64,000 nt of DNA, taken from NCBI GenBank assembly GCA_021773075.1, contig JAJFKT010000004.1, forward strand, positions 124,001-188,000, given 5' to 3'. The notes under the pieces were generated by a model. It did not search any database and was not told the origin of the DNA. It was given only the letters and a program-made list of their open reading frames with translations. The position numbers and the translations under genes are program-made. Source of the stretch: Woeseiaceae bacterium (GTDB lineage Bacteria; Pseudomonadota; Gammaproteobacteria; Steroidobacterales; Woeseiaceae). Below, piece by piece: positions 10,162-19,759 of the stretch; the first letter of the stretch is position 1; each line of letters opens with the position of its first letter.

Positions 10162-11424
10162 CTAATTATCATTAGCGGCCGGCATCCGAACAAGTGCAAG
10201 CAAGAACGCTCCTGCCAGGAACATTGGGATCAAGGCCAGCAAGACCCACTTCGGATCATCCGAAAGCATTGCGGCAATTGCGACCATTGCCGGCCCGATC
10301 ACATGAGCAAACTTCCTGGTCATACTGTAGAAGCCAAAAAATTCGCCGGGCTGCTCCGGCGGAATTAGCGTTGCATAAACGGAGCGACTCAGGCCCTGCA
10401 CGCCGCCTTGCACCATGCCGATGACCACCGACATGATATAGAACTCTTTAACATCGCTCATCTGGATGCCCCAGAGGCAGGCGCCCACATAGGTAAGCAA
10501 CGCAACGTAAAGGCCCTTTTTTGCCCCCCACCGGTGAGCCGCAGCGCCGTAGACAAGCGTCGCCGGGAAACCTACAAAATTCGCGATAAGGAGAGCCAGC
10601 ACGAGGTCGCTGTCTTCAAAGCCCAGCCGTTGACCGTAATTCACCGCCATGAAAATGACCGCAAAAACGCCGCCTATATACAACCAATAGGCACTCAGAA
10701 AAATCATGACATTTCGGTACTGACTGATCTTAAGGACGGTTGATCTGAGTTCTTCGTAGGCGGCACGAATTGGGTGGCTGCTCACTTCACTTGAGCTGTG
10801 GCTTTCAGGAACAAAAAACCATAATGGCAACAGGAACACGATCCACCAGACACCGACCGAAATAAACGCGTAGCTAAACGCCTCGGTCGCGTTCTCGAGG
10901 CCGAATGTTTGTGGCGATTTCAGCATCCAAAGGTGAAGCGCCAATAATGCCGCACCACCGAGATACCCGATAGAAAACCCCAGTGTCGATACAAAACTGT
11001 AATTGCGCGGCTCTGTTACATCGATGAGTAAGGAATCGTAGAATACGATTGAGCTGTAAAAACCGACCGATGCGATCAGGTACAAACCCAGAGCAAGCGG
11101 CCAGTCGCCCTGCCCGACGAAACCGAGCCCCGTCGTAGCCGCGGCTCCCGTAACGGCAAATATCAACAAAAAGCGCTTCCTATAGCCACCCGCGTCAGCG
11201 ATAGTGCCGAATATTGGCGCGGCCAGAAAAACAATCAAACTGGCTGAAAACGTAATCCAGCCCAATCGAATCGTTGCAGCGGAACCACCGTCACCAGACC
11301 CCCAGTAGTTTCCGAGTACCAGCGGGAACAACACCGCCAATACACTCAGGGCAAACGCGGAATTCGCCCAGTCGTAGAGCGCCCACGTAATGACTTTCCT
11401 GGTAAGGATCCTGGATTTCGGCAA
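10162..11424 (-). CDS. MFS transporter, UMF1/Atg22-like family
   Basis: 420-residue major facilitator with about 12 helices. The N-terminal WALYDWANSAFA is the hallmark of the UMF1 (Atg22-like) group of the MFS, proposed exporters of small metabolites, amino acids in the fungal case. The start is TTG at 11424; an in-frame stop lies four codons further upstream and no ATG gives a full first helix, so TTG is the best choice. It follows prfC by 28 bases on the same strand and converges on the transglutaminase gene with a 13-base gap. Substrate cannot be told from sequence. Confidence 0.88.
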   Translation of the reverse strand: MPKSRILTRKVITWALYDWANSAFALSVLAVLFPLVLGNYWGSGDGGSAATIRLGWITFSASLIVFLAAPIFGTIADAGGYRKRFLLIFAVTGAAATTGLGFVGQGDWPLALGLYLIASVGFYSSIVFYDSLLIDVTEPRNYSFVSTLGFSIGYLGGAALLALHLWMLKSPQTFGLENATEAFSYAFISVGVWWIVFLLPLWFFVPESHSSSEVSSHPIRAAYEELRSTVLKISQYRNVMIFLSAYWLYIGGVFAVIFMAVNYGQRLGFEDSDLVLALLIANFVGFPATLVYGAAAHRWGAKKGLYVALLTYVGACLWGIQMSDVKEFYIMSVVIGMVQGGVQGLSRSVYATLIPPEQPGEFFGFYSMTRKFAHVIGPAMVAIAAMLSDDPKWVLLALIPMFLAGAFLLALVRMPAANDN

Positions 11425-11452
11425 TGAGTTGCCTCAGACAGAGGTCTGGATT

Positions 11453-13033
11453 TTAGTGCTCTCTGGTTTTGCGGAAAGCAATATCCGGCCAGCGCTCCTC
11501 GGTCAGGTTGAGATTAACCCGCGTAGGAGCAATGTAGACCAGACTGCCGCTATGATCCAGTGCCAGGTTGTCGTGTGCCTTGCGTTCGAAATCGCTCAGC
11601 AGTTTCGGGTCATCACATTCCACCCAACGCGCCGTCGCAACATTGATCGCTTCGAACTGACATTCGACCTTGTATTCGTCACGCAATCGATGTGCAACCA
11701 CTTCAAATTGCAGCGGACCGACCGCACCGAGAATAAGGTCATTATTGCGCATTGGTTTGAACAACTGCGTCGCACCTTCCTCGCACAATTGCGCCAATCC
11801 TTTCTGCAAAGCCTTCAGGCGCAAAGGATCTTTCAATACTGCACGGCGAAAGATTTCGGGGGCAAAGTTGGGAATACCGGTGAAGCGGATTTCCTCGCCT
11901 TCAGAAAAGCTATCACCAATATTGATCGTGCCGTGATTGTGAATGCCGATAATGTCGCCGGCATACGCAGTTTCAGTATGTTGTCGATCTGCCGCCATAA
12001 ACGTGATGGCGTCGGGTATTTTCATTTCCTTGCCGGAGCGTACATGAAGGGTACGAATCCCTTTGTGGTATTCACCGGAGCAAATGCGCATGAAAGCGAT
12101 GCGATCCCGGTGGCCTGGGTCCATGTTTGCCTGAATCTTGAAAATGAAGCCCGTCAATTTATCTTCGTTTGGTTGGACCTCACGTTGTTCGGTCGTGCTC
12201 ACCAGCGGTGCCGGAGCAAAATTTACGAACTCGTCCAGTAACTCCTTAACGCCGAAGTTTCCAATTGCGGATCCAAAGAACACCGGCGTCTGTTTTGCCG
12301 CGAGGTAGTCCTCAATCGACAATTCAGGACATGCACCTTTGACCAGCTCAACTTCCTCGCGAAAATCACCTGCAATATCACCAAGCGCTGCGGTCGCCTC
12401 GTCGGAATCCAGTCCGTCGATCATTTGAATGTCCGACGCTTTTTGCCGACCGACTTTATCGTAGATATAGATTCGATCCTGTAAAAGATGGTAAACGCCC
12501 TTCAGAGAACGACCCATTCCAATGGGCCAGGTCACCGGCGAGCACTGTATCTTGAGCACGGACTCGATCTCGTCCAGCAGATCAATCGGTTCCTGACCGT
12601 CGCGATCGAGTTTGTTGATGAAGGTCATGATCGGCGTATCACGCAGCCGGCATACTTCCATCAGTTTGATCGTGCGTCTCTCCACACCCTTGGCGCAATC
12701 GATAACCATCAACGCGGAATCGACCGCCGTCAGCGTTCGATACGTGTCCTCGGAGAAATCCTCGTGACCCGGTGTATCCAGTAAATTGACCACATGCCCG
12801 TTGTACGGAAACTGCATTACCGAGGACGTCACAGAGATTCCACGCTGTTGCTCCAGGGCCATCCAGTCAGATGTCGCGTGGCGGCTTGCCTTGCGACCTT
12901 TTACCGTTCCAGCAAGCTGGATGGCGCCGCCGTAAAGCAGCAGCTTTTCGGTAAGCGTCGTCTTGCCGGCGTCCGGATGCGAGATGATCGCGAACGTGCG
13001 CCGTTTGCTAACTTGTTCGTCCAGATTCGACAT
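11453..13033 (-). CDS. prfC: Peptide chain release factor 3 (RF3)
   Basis: GTPase that recycles RF1 and RF2 from the ribosome after termination. 526 residues, against 529 in E. coli. GTPase motifs are clear: G1 [11 protein letters not shown]2/G3 [16 protein letters not shown]4 FINKLDRDG. The RF3 rather than EF-G identity rests on the length and on [12 protein letters not shown]. Starts with ATG at 13033. Confidence 0.97.
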   Translation of the reverse strand: MSNLDEQVSKRRTFAIISHPDAGKTTLTEKLLLYGGAIQLAGTVKGRKASRHATSDWMALEQQRGISVTSSVMQFPYNGHVVNLLDTPGHEDFSEDTYRTLTAVDSALMVIDCAKGVERRTIKLMEVCRLRDTPIMTFINKLDRDGQEPIDLLDEIESVLKIQCSPVTWPIGMGRSLKGVYHLLQDRIYIYDKVGRQKASDIQMIDGLDSDEATAALGDIAGDFREEVELVKGACPELSIEDYLAAKQTPVFFGSAIGNFGVKELLDEFVNFAPAPLVSTTEQREVQPNEDKLTGFIFKIQANMDPGHRDRIAFMRICSGEYHKGIRTLHVRSGKEMKIPDAITFMAADRQHTETAYAGDIIGIHNHGTINIGDSFSEGEEIRFTGIPNFAPEIFRRAVLKDPLRLKALQKGLAQLCEEGATQLFKPMRNNDLILGAVGPLQFEVVAHRLRDEYKVECQFEAINVATARWVECDDPKLLSDFERKAHDNLALDHSGSLVYIAPTRVNLNLTEERWPDIAFRKTREH

Positions 13034-13098
13034 TGAATTGTTCAGAATTGAGTGGCGGCGCAGTCTAGCGGAATCGCGCGCGGTGTGGAACCGCCACG

Positions 13099-13575
13099 CT
13101 ATCGCTCGATAACGAGCTTCTTGGCCAATACCGAGGCATCCTCGCGGCCGTCATGCGCCTGATAGTACGCAGGTCGAGCGGCAATCTTGTGGAAACCTTT
13201 CTTGCGATACAAGGCGATCGCCCGCTCGTTCGACGGCCTCACCTCGAGAAAAATCTCGCGCACTGACGCCGAACGAGCGCGATACAACAGCTCATCAAGC
13301 AAACGCTCACCGTAGCCCAGGGAGCGGAATTCGGGGTCGACACATAAATTGAGAATATGCGCCTCACCTGCGGCCACGGACAATATGGCGTAGCCGGAAA
13401 CGCGCTCATCCCGGATCAAAGCCAGGCACTGGTAGCCGGCCAGCAAACAATCCCGAAAAACGCCGTGGCTCCAGGGAAACTCGTAGCTGCGGCGCTCGAT
13501 ATCAGAGACCAAGGATAGATCGTCATGGCTCATCTCGCGAATGTTTGTGGGCGGCTCGGCCATCGGTGTAATCAT
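13099..13575 (-). CDS. rimI: Ribosomal protein alanine acetyltransferase RimI (GNAT)
   Basis: GNAT acetyltransferase that acetylates the N-terminal alanine of ribosomal protein S18. 158 residues from the ATG at 13575. The acetyl-CoA loop is seen as [15 protein letters not shown], followed by [20 protein letters not shown], the RimI signature. An upstream in-frame start (13611) would overlap the uracil-DNA glycosylase by more than 30 bases; the chosen ATG forms an ATGA overlap with that gene's stop. Confidence 0.9.
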   Translation of the reverse strand: MITPMAEPPTNIREMSHDDLSLVSDIERRSYEFPWSHGVFRDCLLAGYQCLALIRDERVSGYAILSVAAGEAHILNLCVDPEFRSLGYGERLLDELLYRARSASVREIFLEVRPSNERAIALYRKKGFHKIAARPAYYQAHDGREDASVLAKKLVIER

Positions 13576-14297
13576 GCAGCACCTTCCACAGATAGGCGGT
13601 TTGCCAGGCACAAGTCATTCCATGATTTCCGTTTTTGCGAAGGGCTGCGAAGCAAATAAGCTGGGTGATAAGTAACAACCAGCGGAATTCCGTTCAGGTC
13701 ATGAGCACGACCGCGCATATTGGCGACCGACGCATCGCCACCCAATAAATTCTGTGCCGCGATCTTACCAACCGCCAATAGGATTTTCGGCTGAACTAAT
13801 GCAATCTGGCGCTCCAGATAGTCTCGACACGCAGCAGCTTCTTCTGGCTTTGGATCACGATTATTCGGCGGGCGACATTTCAAGACATTTGCAATAAACA
13901 CCGAATTCCGACTCTGACCGATTGCGCGCAACATTTCGTCGAGCATCTTTCCTGCACGGCCAACAAAGGGTTCGCCGCGCCGATCTTCTTCGGCCCCCGG
14001 CGCCTCACCGATGATCATCCAGTCCGCATCCCGATTGCCAACGCCGAAAACAGTCTGTGTTCGGCTGTTTGACAATTCGCAACGCTTACAGTCAGCGACA
14101 CATTCGCTGAGCCCATCCCAGCCAAGGTTTTCGGTACCAGCACTAACAGCCGCACCAATCTCGGGCTCCCCCGGCTCCGCTGCATTGCGCGGCAGCCAGA
14201 CATCAATGCCCATTGCCTGCAGATAGGCACGCCGTTGATGTTCAGGGTGAATCACTATGTGCGCCCGAATAACCAAGTTCGAAGTTGATTTTGCCAC
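13572..14297 (-). CDS. Uracil-DNA glycosylase, family 4 (Fe-S type)
   Basis: Removes uracil from DNA in base excision repair. 241 residues from a GTG at 14297. Four cysteines suited to a [4Fe-4S] cluster are at 70, 73, 141 and 157 ([28 protein letters not shown]). Active site motif is [20 protein letters not shown] and the C-terminal HPAYLLR motif is present. The first ~20 residues are not conserved, so translation might begin further in; no better start codon is obvious. Coupled to rimI by an ATGA overlap. Confidence 0.9.
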   Translation of the reverse strand: MAKSTSNLVIRAHIVIHPEHQRRAYLQAMGIDVWLPRNAAEPGEPEIGAAVSAGTENLGWDGLSECVADCKRCELSNSRTQTVFGVGNRDADWMIIGEAPGAEEDRRGEPFVGRAGKMLDEMLRAIGQSRNSVFIANVLKCRPPNNRDPKPEEAAACRDYLERQIALVQPKILLAVGKIAAQNLLGGDASVANMRGRAHDLNGIPLVVTYHPAYLLRSPSQKRKSWNDLCLANRLSVEGAA

Positions 14298-14336
14298 GCC
14301 ATCGCGTGCTTTTCACGAACCACGATAATCGCGCAT

Positions 14337-14933
14337 CTATTTGGGTTTTGGCAGGTTTCCGATAACGTCTGTACCGGCAACCACGGTTTGACCTGATTCG
14401 ACCAGAATTTTGCCGTCTTCGGGAAATTGCACTTCAGCGAATCGGGTCAATCTCAGGAAAGCACAGCGCTGGCCCTGCCCCAGTCGCTCGCCAAACTGCG
14501 CAAATGAGCTCGGCGCCAGGCCAAATCGATAGCCGCTGAAAATGAGCACAACATCCTGGTTCTCGTCTGTTTGAATCCACAGCGCCTTCTTGTCGAGCTC
14601 CTTGATCGTACCCTCGACAGGTGCGCGTGCCGTGTAGGTGCCGAAACTATTGATCCTGATAACAATTCGAAGCGCTGCCGCGCCGGTGTCACCCTGTGGA
14701 ATTCGGCCCGTTTCGACCACCGTGCCATCTACCGGGCTAAACACGCCAAGCGCGACCGACGGTACCGTACGTCGCGGATCACGAAACACCAGATAGAACA
14801 CGACAAACAGAGCACCCGGAATCACCGCAAAGACGGGTTCGAAGTAGCGAATGAGTATGACGACTGCCGCAAAAGCGAGTGCGAGCCACGGTAGCCCTTC
14901 CTGGGCTACAAACGGATTTCGACGACCGTGCAA
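14337..14933 (-). CDS. Phosphatidylserine decarboxylase-like protein lacking the Gly-Ser cleavage site
   Basis: 198-residue protein resembling the short (archaeal-type) phosphatidylserine decarboxylases: a hydrophobic N-terminal hairpin at about 14-50, then FRDPRRTVP, FSPVDGTVVE and APVEGTI, and a C-terminal VESGQTVVAGTDVIG. In true enzymes a Gly-Ser pair in a motif like KFGSRVD is self-cleaved to form the pyruvoyl cofactor. Here the aligned stretch is RLTRFAEVQFPEDG, with Thr163-Arg164 at that place, and the usual His in front of the N-R-A-P motif is also not seen. It is therefore probably not a decarboxylase. It sits upstream of the UDG-rimI pair on the same strand. Confidence 0.75.
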   Translation of the reverse strand: MHGRRNPFVAQEGLPWLALAFAAVVILIRYFEPVFAVIPGALFVVFYLVFRDPRRTVPSVALGVFSPVDGTVVETGRIPQGDTGAAALRIVIRINSFGTYTARAPVEGTIKELDKKALWIQTDENQDVVLIFSGYRFGLAPSSFAQFGERLGQGQRCAFLRLTRFAEVQFPEDGKILVESGQTVVAGTDVIGNLPKPK

Positions 14934-14975
14934 ACCTATTTCCCCGCTTCAAAAGACTCCGGACCTTCCACTGCT

Positions 14976-15003
14976 TTGGCTTAGGTGTCAATACGGTTAG
15001 AAT
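14976..15003 (+). promoter_or_regulatory. Likely sigma-70 promoter of proS
   Basis: TTGGCT (14976-14981) and TAGAAT (14998-15003) are 16 bases apart and lie 33 bases before the proS ATG. The spacing and matches suit a housekeeping promoter. It lies just upstream of the start of the leftward psd-like gene. Confidence 0.55.
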
Positions 15004-15035
15004 GCGCGCCTCATCCACTTTTGGACCCCAGCACA

Positions 15036-16724
15036 ATGCGTTTTACCGAATTCGGGCTTAGTACACTTAAGGAAGTACCTTCTGATGCAGAAATCATCAG
15101 CCACAAATTGATGCTGCGTGCAGGCCTGATACGTCGTCTGGCGTCAGGTTTGTTTACATGGATGCCGATCGGATTGCGTGTGCTGCGCAAGGTCGAGGCG
15201 ATCGTTCGTGAAGAAATGAATCGCGCAGGCGCACTGGAATTGCTGATGCCGGCGGTACAACCTGCCGAATTGTGGAAAGAATCAGGTCGTTGGGATAAGT
15301 ACGGCCCGCTGTTATTGCGAATGAATGACCGACACGACCGTGATTACTGCTTCGGACCTACTCACGAGGAAGTCATAACCGATGTGGCGCGCCGGGAGCT
15401 GCGCAGCTACAAGCAACTGCCGATCAATTATTATCAGATCCAGACCAAATTCCGCGACGAAATTCGGCCTCGCTTCGGTGTCATGCGTTCGCGGGAGTTC
15501 ATAATGAAGGACGCTTACTCCTTCGACGCGGATCAGGCCGGCCTGGAAAAGTCGTACACAAGGATGCATACCGCTTATACCGCAATTTTCGAGCGTCTCG
15601 GATTGAAATTCCGGGTTGTGGATGCCGATTCAGGCGAGATCGGCGGCAATCGCTCGCAGGAGTTTCATGTTCTGGCGGATTCGGGCGAGGATGCCATCGC
15701 CTATTGTGACGAGGATAATTACGCATCCAATATCGAGACAGCAGCGACCACTGCTGACGGAATCGCTTCGCCTGCAGCAACCCAAGAGCTCGAGAAAATT
15801 GCAACCCCTGGCGTTAAAACCATTAGTGCGCTTTGTGAATCGCTGGGTGTAAGCGCCGATCAAACACTTAAGACACTCATCGTAGAGGGCGTTGAGGGCC
15901 CTGTCGCGTTGGCACTGCGCGGCGATCACGAGCTCAATGCTGTGAAAGCGCAGAAGATTCCAGGTGTCGCATCACCGCTCACAATGGCGAGTCCGGAGAG
16001 CATTGTTAAGGCGACAGGATGCGGACCCGGCTCTGTCGGACCCATTGGCCTTGATATTCCCGTTTTCTTTGACCACGCCACTCTTGGCATGGGCGACTTC
16101 GTTTGTGGCGGCAATGAGAAAGGCATGCACTACACCGGTGTTAACTTCGGCCGCGACATCGACACACCTAAGACCGTCGATGTTCGTAATGTGGTCGCGG
16201 GCGACCCGACGCCCGGCGGCAATGGCACGTTGAGCATTGCTCGCGGCATTGAGGTTGGCCACATTTTCCAGCTCGGGACGAAATACAGCGAGGCCATGCA
16301 GGCCACCGTGCAGGACCCTGACGGCAAGAATCAGGTGATGTCGATGGGCTGCTACGGTATCGGCATTACGCGTATCGTCGGTGCTGCGATTGAACAAAAC
16401 CATGATGATGCCGGCATCATTTGGCCAGCGTCGCTCGCGCCTTTTGGCGTTGTACTCGTACCGATCAATATGCACCGTTCAGACGAGGTCAAAGAAGCAG
16501 CAGAAGGCCTGTATTCAGAACTCCGGGAAAAAGGCTTCGAAGTTCTGTTGGATGATCGTAAAGCTCGGCCAGGCGTGCAATTTGCTGATGCTGAACTGAT
16601 CGGCATTCCGCACCGCCTTGTGATCAGCGAGCGCGGCCTGGCGGCAGGTGAACTCGAGTACCGGCATCGCGCCGACGCTGAATCCCAAAATTTGAAACGT
16701 GAAGAGGCTCTCAAACTGCTATAG
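15036..16724 (+). CDS. proS: Prolyl-tRNA synthetase (bacterial type)
   Basis: Class II synthetase charging tRNA-Pro. 562 residues. The N-terminus [19 protein letters not shown] matches bacterial ProRS and fixes the ATG at 15036, although the frame is open upstream. Motif 2 region [19 protein letters not shown] and motif 3 region [14 protein letters not shown] are intact. The insertion between motifs 2 and 3 (about residues 230-390, with [15 protein letters not shown]) is the editing domain that hydrolyses Ala-tRNA-Pro. Confidence 0.98.
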   Translation: MRFTEFGLSTLKEVPSDAEIISHKLMLRAGLIRRLASGLFTWMPIGLRVLRKVEAIVREEMNRAGALELLMPAVQPAELWKESGRWDKYGPLLLRMNDRHDRDYCFGPTHEEVITDVARRELRSYKQLPINYYQIQTKFRDEIRPRFGVMRSREFIMKDAYSFDADQAGLEKSYTRMHTAYTAIFERLGLKFRVVDADSGEIGGNRSQEFHVLADSGEDAIAYCDEDNYASNIETAATTADGIASPAATQELEKIATPGVKTISALCESLGVSADQTLKTLIVEGVEGPVALALRGDHELNAVKAQKIPGVASPLTMASPESIVKATGCGPGSVGPIGLDIPVFFDHATLGMGDFVCGGNEKGMHYTGVNFGRDIDTPKTVDVRNVVAGDPTPGGNGTLSIARGIEVGHIFQLGTKYSEAMQATVQDPDGKNQVMSMGCYGIGITRIVGAAIEQNHDDAGIIWPASLAPFGVVLVPINMHRSDEVKEAAEGLYSELREKGFEVLLDDRKARPGVQFADAELIGIPHRLVISERGLAAGELEYRHRADAESQNLKREEALKLL

Positions 16725-16746
16725 AAAACAATTGTAAGCTATCGAG

Positions 16747-17322
16747 ATGAAGTTGAATTACACAGCCATTGCCGGAATCGTTCTCGCGACGTGCCTCGCC
16801 GCAGCGCCTGCCACGGCACAAGGCCGGCCAGACCCTGAACTGCGTGAGGTGCTGCGCGTGGCGGCCAGTGAGTCTGAGAGTTTCACCGATCGCTTCGACG
16901 CCGAGGTCTGGCTGACCGAGATGGCACAGAGGCTGCAGCGCCAGGTCAAAGATCCGGATGAGCGCATTGAAATTCTCAAGCTCGTCCACCTGGAAGCAAG
17001 CAGGGTCGAATTACCGCCGGAGCTTATCCTGGCAGTGATCGAAACCGAGAGTAACTTCGATCACTTCGCAATATCTGTAGTTGGCGCAATCGGACTGATG
17101 CAGGTAATGCCCTTCTGGAAAAAGGAAATCGGACGCCCTGACGACAACCTGTTCCACATCGACACCAACCTTCGCTATGGCTGCACGATTCTGAGGTTTT
17201 ACCTCGACAAGGAAAATGGCGATTTGCGTCGTGCATTGGGGCGTTATAACGGCAGCCTTGGCAAGCGAAAGTACCCAAACAAAGTCATCGATAAGCTATC
17301 GACGAAGTGGTTTCAGTCCTAG
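16747..17322 (+). CDS. Periplasmic lytic transglycosylase (SLT domain)
   Basis: Cleaves peptidoglycan glycan strands to anhydro-muropeptides. 191 residues with a cleavable signal peptide (hydrophobic to about residue 20, APATAQG cleavage region). The SLT fold runs from about 90 to the end: the catalytic Glu101 in ETESNFDHFAIS, then GAIGLMQVMP and the Tyr-containing YNGSLGKRKYPNKV. It is short and has no LysM or other cell-wall anchor, so it acts as a small soluble enzyme. It starts 22 bases after proS and may be cotranscribed. Confidence 0.9.
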   Translation: MKLNYTAIAGIVLATCLAAAPATAQGRPDPELREVLRVAASESESFTDRFDAEVWLTEMAQRLQRQVKDPDERIEILKLVHLEASRVELPPELILAVIETESNFDHFAISVVGAIGLMQVMPFWKKEIGRPDDNLFHIDTNLRYGCTILRFYLDKENGDLRRALGRYNGSLGKRKYPNKVIDKLSTKWFQS

Positions 17323-17360
17323 TAGTGATAGTATTTCACTTGTGTAGTCTTGGTGTCCGG

Positions 17361-17609
17361 TCACCCGATATCGAAGCTGGCAAAAGCCTCAAATTCCACT
17401 ACCTGCGCGACTACCCCGTCCACGTTGGCGAGTGGCGGGCCAGCATGTAGCCAACGCTCGAGATTCTCCAGCGCAAGCGGCTCGCCAGTTGCCAGGACCT
17501 CAACGTCACCGTCCACGAGATTTCTTGCGTAGCCTGTAATACCCAGGCTCTGGGCTTCGCGTCGCGTGCTGTCACGAAACCACACACCTTGCACGCGGCC
17601 CTTGACCAC
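17361..17609 (-). CDS. Acylphosphatase
   Basis: Small enzyme hydrolysing carboxyl-phosphate bonds of acylphosphates. 82 residues from a GTG; the frame is open upstream but offers no start codon, so the first beta strand (RRYVVKGR in homologues) is partly outside the predicted protein. The catalytic loop is [11 protein letters not shown], with Trp where Gly is usual, and the active-site Asn is in GYARNLVDG. It lies 28 bases downstream of the DUF4398 lipoprotein gene. Confidence 0.88.
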   Translation of the reverse strand: MVKGRVQGVWFRDSTRREAQSLGITGYARNLVDGDVEVLATGEPLALENLERWLHAGPPLANVDGVVAQVVEFEAFASFDIG

Positions 17610-17637
17610 GTAGCGCCGTGTCTGGAAGTCGCCAGAT

Positions 17638-17952
17638 TTAGTTGTTGTAGGAGTTATCGCCCGACTCGTCGAATTTTTCAGCGGCCTTCAATGCGTCGAG
17701 CGCTTTCATTTTCGCCTGTTTCGCATCACGACGGGCCTGATGATAAGCACGATGACCCAGATTTTTCTCCGCATTGGCCAGGTAATTCTCGGCGGCTCTG
17801 AGGTGTACAGCGGCATGATCTGCAGCGCCTGCTTCCTTCGCTACAGCGATGGCCTGCCGGGCATCACTCATTTCCTGCACGGGCGGCGCTGTCTCGCAAG
17901 CCACAAGGCCACCCAAAGTGGTCAGGAGCAGTAGCTGAAGTATGGTTGTCAT
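17638..17952 (-). CDS. DUF4398 lipoprotein
   Basis: 104-residue protein with a lipoprotein signal peptide ([19 protein letters not shown], lipobox LVAC). The mature part is an all-helical DUF4398 segment rich in Ala, Lys and Glu ([20 protein letters not shown]), resembling tetratricopeptide-like or coiled-coil helices. Function is unknown; similar proteins occur near OmpA-like proteins. The frame extends upstream to 18075, but the signal peptide marks the ATG at 17952. Confidence 0.85.
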   Translation of the reverse strand: MTTILQLLLLTTLGGLVACETAPPVQEMSDARQAIAVAKEAGAADHAAVHLRAAENYLANAEKNLGHRAYHQARRDAKQAKMKALDALKAAEKFDESGDNSYNN

Positions 17953-18126
17953 TCGACGTGTTAAATTTTGATTTGCCACGGTTTTTATAGTTTTTTTGAT
18001 GCCGAAAACAATCAACCGTACCAATTGCCGCCATTCCACGTCAAGCATGATTATCGGCGCTGACGACTCGCTCATCTCCTGCTAGAGTGCGCTCTGCTGG
18101 GAATCAAGGCATCGCACGAGGTACCA

Positions 18127-18486
18127 ATGGCCATCACGATCTATCACAATCCACGTTGCTCCAAATCGCGACAAACACTCGAACTCATCACTGAATCAGG
18201 CGCCGAACACACGATCATTGCTTATCTGGACTCGACACCCGGCGCGGCCGTCATCTGCGATCTGGCCGCCAAACTCGGGGTCCCGGTGGCTGACCTATTG
18301 AGGCGCGGCGAAAGCGAATTCAAGGACGCAACGGATCTCCCGGCGCTTTCTGACGACGTGGCCCTCGCGGCATGGCTTACGCAACACCCTGTAGTCCTGG
18401 AAAGACCCATCGTTGTGAATGAGGATAGTGGGCAGGTTGTTGTCGGCCGACCACCAGAAAACGTACTGCAGATACTGCCGACGTGA
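18127..18486 (+). CDS. arsC: ArsC-family arsenate reductase-like protein
   Basis: 119-residue protein of the ArsC/Spx thioredoxin-fold family. The catalytic Cys is in YHNPRCSKSRQTLELI, and the Arg of VVLERPIVV is the anion-binding Arg of glutaredoxin-linked arsenate reductases. No arsB, arsR or acr3 is nearby, and such isolated ArsC-like genes next to wrbA are common, so a role in arsenate detoxification is not certain. The wrbA start overlaps its stop by four bases (GTGA). Confidence 0.85.
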   Translation: MAITIYHNPRCSKSRQTLELITESGAEHTIIAYLDSTPGAAVICDLAAKLGVPVADLLRRGESEFKDATDLPALSDDVALAAWLTQHPVVLERPIVVNEDSGQVVVGRPPENVLQILPT

Positions 18487-19076
18487 GTGACGTTCTCGTT
18501 CTTTACTACTCACGATACGGGGCGACCGAGTCGCTTGCCCGAGAAGTCTGCCGTGGTGTCGATTCTGTCAAAGGGATGTCTGCCCGCCTGCGAACCGTGC
18601 CCGCCGTATCGACTGTGGCAGAAACGACGGCTGATGCCATACCCTATTCGGGACCACCGTATGTTACTGCCGACGATCTCGCCGAATGTTCCGGTATCGT
18701 CATGGGCAGCCCGACTCGGTTTGGCAATATGAGCTCGGCCCTCAAGTATTTTATCGACTCGACTGGCGGCGCCTGGATGAAAGGAACGCTGGTTGGCAAG
18801 CCGGCCGGCGTGTTTACTTCGACCTCGTCTCTCCACGGTGGCTCTGAGACCACGTTGCTTACGATGGCGATTCCATTGCTTCACCACGGCATGATTTACG
18901 TTGGATTACCGTATTCGGAGACGACTCTGTCGACGACAACAAGCGGCGGATCGGTCTATGGCGCCACACACGTGACCTGGAGCCGGAGTCCGGACACCCT
19001 GTCCGATGACGAAAAAACACTGGCCGTTGCGCTCGGAAAACGCGTTGCCGCGATAGCACAGAAACTCGAGGCTTAG
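18483..19076 (+). CDS. wrbA: NAD(P)H:quinone oxidoreductase, WrbA family
   Basis: Flavodoxin-like FMN enzyme that reduces quinones by two electrons and limits redox cycling. 197 residues starting at GTG 18483. The FMN phosphate loop is YYSRYGATESLA and the isoalloxazine loops are GSPTRFGNMSSALKYFID and TSTSSLHGGSETT, as in WrbA. It converges on hda with a four-base overlap of the stops. Confidence 0.93.
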   Translation: MSDVLVLYYSRYGATESLAREVCRGVDSVKGMSARLRTVPAVSTVAETTADAIPYSGPPYVTADDLAECSGIVMGSPTRFGNMSSALKYFIDSTGGAWMKGTLVGKPAGVFTSTSSLHGGSETTLLTMAIPLLHHGMIYVGLPYSETTLSTTTSGGSVYGATHVTWSRSPDTLSDDEKTLAVALGKRVAAIAQKLEA

Positions 19077-19759
19077 CTTCCCACTTCGAGGACAGAACGT
19101 ACGAACGGGATTGTCAGTCGACGTTTTGCGCGTAGTGCTTCCTTGTCCAGCCTGTCCAAAAGCTCGTACAGACTCGTCATGTCGCGGCGACTGCGTTTTA
19201 ACAGGTAGTTCGCCGTGTCATCTGGTAGCTCGAGTCCACGGTGACGCGAACGCAACTGTAGTGCACTGACGCGAGCATCGTCGTCGAGTGAATGCACTTG
19301 AAATACCGGTAGCCTGGCCAATCGGCTTTGCAGGTCGGGCAGTTTTATCGCGCACTCACGGGGAGCCGAATCGGCAGAAACAACCAGCCGCGCGTCAGCG
19401 TCGATGACTTGATTGCAAAGCTCGAATAATGCCGTTTCCCAGGCAGATTGTCCGACAACCAGATTGATATCATCGATGCAAATCAATTCCCGGGTTGCGA
19501 GACCGTCAAGAATCCGGAGACCTGCCCCCTGGAAAAACGATAAGGGCACATAGGCGGCGCGATCGCCGGCGAGGTCGCAAACAGCCTGCAAAAGGTGTGT
19601 TTTACCGCTGGAAGCTGCGCCCCAAAGCCAGCACCCGTAGCCTTCCTGACCCGATGCGATATCGCTTAGGGTTGCAACGAGTGTCTCGTTTCCCTGGTCG
19701 AGAAAACTTGCGAAGACCGCATGGTCGGCTAGTTGTAGTGGCAGGGCCAGCTGGCTCAT
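19073..19759 (-). CDS. hda: Hda, DnaA regulatory inactivator
   Basis: DnaA-related AAA+ protein that, with the sliding clamp, stimulates ATP hydrolysis on DnaA and prevents over-initiation. 228 residues. It begins MSQLALPLQL, containing the clamp-binding QL-x-LPL-type motif. Walker A is a variant, GAASSGKTHL, and Walker B is ICIDDINLV. The DnaA DNA-binding domain is absent, as expected. Overlaps the AI-2E permease gene by four bases. Confidence 0.95.
   Translation of the reverse strand: MSQLALPLQLADHAVFASFLDQGNETLVATLSDIASGQEGYGCWLWGAASSGKTHLLQAVCDLAGDRAAYVPLSFFQGAGLRILDGLATRELICIDDINLVVGQSAWETALFELCNQVIDADARLVVSADSAPRECAIKLPDLQSRLARLPVFQVHSLDDDARVSALQLRSRHRGLELPDDTANYLLKRSRRDMTSLYELLDRLDKEALRAKRRLTIPFVRSVLEVGS

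Noticed and set aside
11390-12241. 283-residue open frame on the plus strand inside prfC
   Set aside because: Lies antisense to clearly conserved RF3 coding sequence and has no recognisable domain or ribosome site.
18127-18486. Arsenic resistance operon
   Set aside because: Only an ArsC-like gene is present; no arsB/acr3 or arsR, and wrbA follows.
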